This document shows, in pieces, positions 63,789 to 64,000 of a stretch of DNA of 64,000 nucleotides; within the stretch, counting starts at the first letter, position 1; each line of letters begins with the position of its first letter. The notes beneath the pieces are model-generated. The model did no database searches and was not told where the DNA came from. It saw nothing but the letters and a program-made list of their open reading frames with translations. A program made the position numbers and the translations under genes. The stretch is from Streptomyces bambusae (GTDB lineage Bacteria > Actinomycetota > Actinomycetes > Streptomycetales > Streptomycetaceae): positions 1-64,000 of the forward strand of contig NZ_WTFF01000002.1 of assembly GCF_019400985.1 (NCBI RefSeq). The letters are read 5' to 3'.

Positions 63789-64000
63789 TGCGTGTACGCC
63801 ATCGGTCACCGATCCAACTGAAACGCCTGCTCGCCCTCCTTACGCCCTTGCTGCTCCTGGCCACCTTCTTCGGTGCCCAGCCCGCCGCCGCGGCGACCGT
63901 CGACACCAACGCCTGGTACGTGCTGGTCAACCGCAACAGCGGCAAGGCCCTGGACGTCTACAACCTGGCGACCGGCGACGGGGCCCGCATCACCCAGTGG
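63788..64000 (+). CDS. Secreted protein with N-terminal ricin-type (CBM13) lectin domain, 5' part only
   Basis: Open to the right edge of the window; 71 codons are visible. Signal peptide with basic N-terminus (MRVRHRSPIQLKRLL), hydrophobic core and AAAA-TV cleavage near residue 36. The mature start WYVLVNRNSGKALDVYNLAT is a beta-trefoil first repeat, with a developing QW (ITQW). Such N-terminal trefoils are joined to GH43, GH62 or other arabinoxylan-active domains in Streptomyces. ATG 63788 overlaps the cupin stop (TGATG) and follows AAGGAG. The catalytic part lies outside the window. Confidence 0.75.
   Translation, partial: MRVRHRSPIQLKRLLALLTPLLLLATFFGAQPAAAATVDTNAWYVLVNRNSGKALDVYNLATGDGARITQW

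Overview
This is a very GC-rich actinobacterial chromosome segment. Strong third-position GC, GTG and TTG starts, LacI-family sugar regulators and a ceb/bxl/cel gene set point to Streptomyces. Almost the whole window is one plant-cell-wall degradation and pentose/hexose uptake island. I recognise about 44 intact or edge-truncated genes, several decayed gene fragments, two transposon-related elements and about 13 predicted regulator-binding palindromes.

Layout. 2-2629: the 3' end of a large Ala-rich ALF-repeat protein and a small membrane protein. 2.64-4.0 kb: a scar made of an IS200-type tnpA stub, a DUF418 C-terminus and a histidine-kinase 3' half, fused back to back. 4.06-6.41 kb (minus): a bacterial expansin followed by a SigE-like ECF sigma factor and its translationally coupled membrane partner. 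6.6-10.6 kb (minus): a chvE-mmsAB type monosaccharide ABC importer. 11-15 kb (plus): a LacI regulator, a decayed ribulokinase that keeps its promoter/operator, aldose 1-epimerase and an acetyl-xylan-esterase-like hydrolase. 15-16.4 kb: an intact TnpB element lying against a stub that looks like a GH1 C-terminus. 16.6-20.6 kb: xylA, divergent xylB and a ROK regulator, then a 208-bp MITE-like element.

20.8-27.3 kb: bglC, cebGFE and divergent cebR (cellobiose/cellotriose import). 27.4-32.6 kb: divergent GH6 and GH48 cellobiohydrolases. 32.7-43.5 kb: an arabinose block made of araBA (minus), a ytfQRT-yjfF-like importer (plus), a LacI-type araR (minus) and araD (plus). 43.9-50.6 kb: GH9 cellulase, GH10 xylanase with CBM13, GH6 endoglucanase and a LacI regulator. 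50.6-58.7 kb: GH43 and GH3 with bxlR (minus), divergent from bxlEFG (plus). 58.7-64 kb: GH30, a second GH10, then a tightly coupled set of Gfo/Idh/MocA oxidoreductase, PmoA-like DUF6807 protein, cupin protein and the start of a secreted ricin-lectin (CBM13) enzyme.

Logic. Secreted GH48/GH6/GH9 enzymes make cellobiose, which enters by CebEFG and is cut by BglC. GH10/GH30/esterase products enter by BxlEFG and are cut by GH43/GH3 to xylose for XylAB and arabinose for AraBAD. Five LacI paralogs with four different recognition-helix sequences sit beside four different palindrome classes: TGTTAGCGCTAACA, TGGGAGCGCTCCCA, TGGAAGCGCTTCCA and CGAAA-N-TTTCG. This suggests a readable regulator-to-operator code covering the island. 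The least explained part is the coupled oxidoreductase/DUF6807/cupin module at the right end.
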